Source of the DNA: Defluviitaleaceae bacterium
Lineage (GTDB): Bacteria; Bacillota; Clostridia; Lachnospirales; WRBF01
Reading direction: 5' to 3'
Assembly (NCBI GenBank): GCA_009784685.1
Contig: WRBF01000001.1
Location: forward strand, 25,784-89,783
Length of the DNA stretch: 64,000 nt
Shown one piece after another: positions 63,878 to 64,000 of this stretch; the first letter of the stretch is position 1; each line of letters opens with the position of its first letter. The position numbers were made by a program, and so were the translations under genes. Below the pieces are notes generated by a model, which had not been told where the DNA came from, made no database searches, and was given only the letters and a program-made list of their open reading frames with translations.

Positions 63878-64000
63878 GACCCGGAATCTTCATGCAAAAA
63901 ATTTCAACACCATATTTATCATTATTAACGCAAATGGCACTTGAGCGTTGTAGCAGCAATGAACATGGCTCACAGTCCACAGCATGAAGATTGCGGGTCA
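63878..64000. repeat. Inverted repeat pair at the window edge
   Basis: GACCCGGAATCTTCATGC (63878-63895) is the reverse complement of 63983-64000 with one mismatch. It is the kind of 'gtcattcctggct...gacccggaatc' palindromic repeat that is dispersed in many genomes. The DNA before it (63781-63815) has short ATTACAA-like direct repeats. Nothing coding is seen between 63706 and 64000; the repeat may continue beyond the window. Confidence 0.5.

Overview
The window reads as chromosomal DNA of an AT-rich, low-GC Gram-positive bacterium, most likely an anaerobic spore-forming member of the Clostridia (Bacillota). The evidence is a sporulation sigma factor of the SigK type, a sporulation-type D,D-carboxypeptidase, CodY, YlbF and DUF4364 family proteins, a RelQ-type alarmone synthetase, butyrate kinase, ferredoxin-type and radical-SAM enzymes, AGGAGG-type ribosome binding sites and frequent TTG/GTG starts. 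I cannot name a genus from the sequence alone.

Layout. 1-3.5 kb (+): end of a methionine ABC importer (metI, metQ), a D-Ala-D-Ala carboxypeptidase whose ribosome binding site is buried in a long hairpin, a small conserved protein with a second SD-masking hairpin, and a small thioredoxin-like selenoprotein (UxxC, in-frame TGA followed by a SECIS-like hairpin) that the ORF track splits. 3.5-8.4 kb (-): RelQ, a sensor kinase with a response regulator that has lost its output domain, MscS, a DUF2809 protein, and a PLP methionine gamma-lyase-like enzyme. 8.3-15.8 kb (-): the coupled mutS-mutL-miaA block with ylbF and miaB upstream. 15.8-24.9 kb (-): acetyltransferases, flavin reductase, an unidentified 533-aa protein divergent from an XRE regulator with paired operators, HIT protein, aldo/keto reductase, pduL-buk and tyrS. 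25-31.4 kb: an unknown protein, the SRP RNA, deoB, an unknown coiled-coil protein, and yifB-purK-purE. 31.6-38.6 kb (+): the conserved housekeeping run dprA-topA-codY-rplI-dnaB-dgt. 38.6-48.3 kb: a DNA glycosylase and DUF4364 gene (-), then a (+) envelope cluster (transglutaminase-like protein, Ca/Na exchanger, dltA/dltC/MBOAT-like trio without dltD) and an SPFH-RHH-DUF3784 operon under a palindromic promoter. 48.3-58.7 kb: the accessory stretch, with three related terminal-inverted-repeat or hairpin-rich repeats, bactofilin, a large multi-PAS hybrid kinase, sigK, a TIR-domain protein, a decayed two-component system, a stalk-domain protein and an RlaP-like nucleotidyltransferase. 58.7-63.7 kb (-): a glycolytic operon with a fused pgk-tpiA gene, gpmI and eno.

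How the parts work together. Housekeeping blocks cover DNA repair and tRNA modification (mutSL, miaA, miaB), replication and competence (dnaB, topA, dprA, dgt), lower glycolysis (PGK/TPI, GpmI, enolase) and energy conservation through acyl phosphate (PduL, Buk). Regulation is represented by CodY, RelQ, two two-component systems in different states of decay, and a hybrid kinase. The most notable items are the selenoprotein, the fused pgk-tpi gene, the two SD-occluding leader hairpins, the operator architectures at 18.55-18.62 kb and 46.31-46.35 kb, and the MITE-like repeat family around the TIR and two-component remnants. No tRNA, rRNA, CRISPR array or transposase gene was seen.
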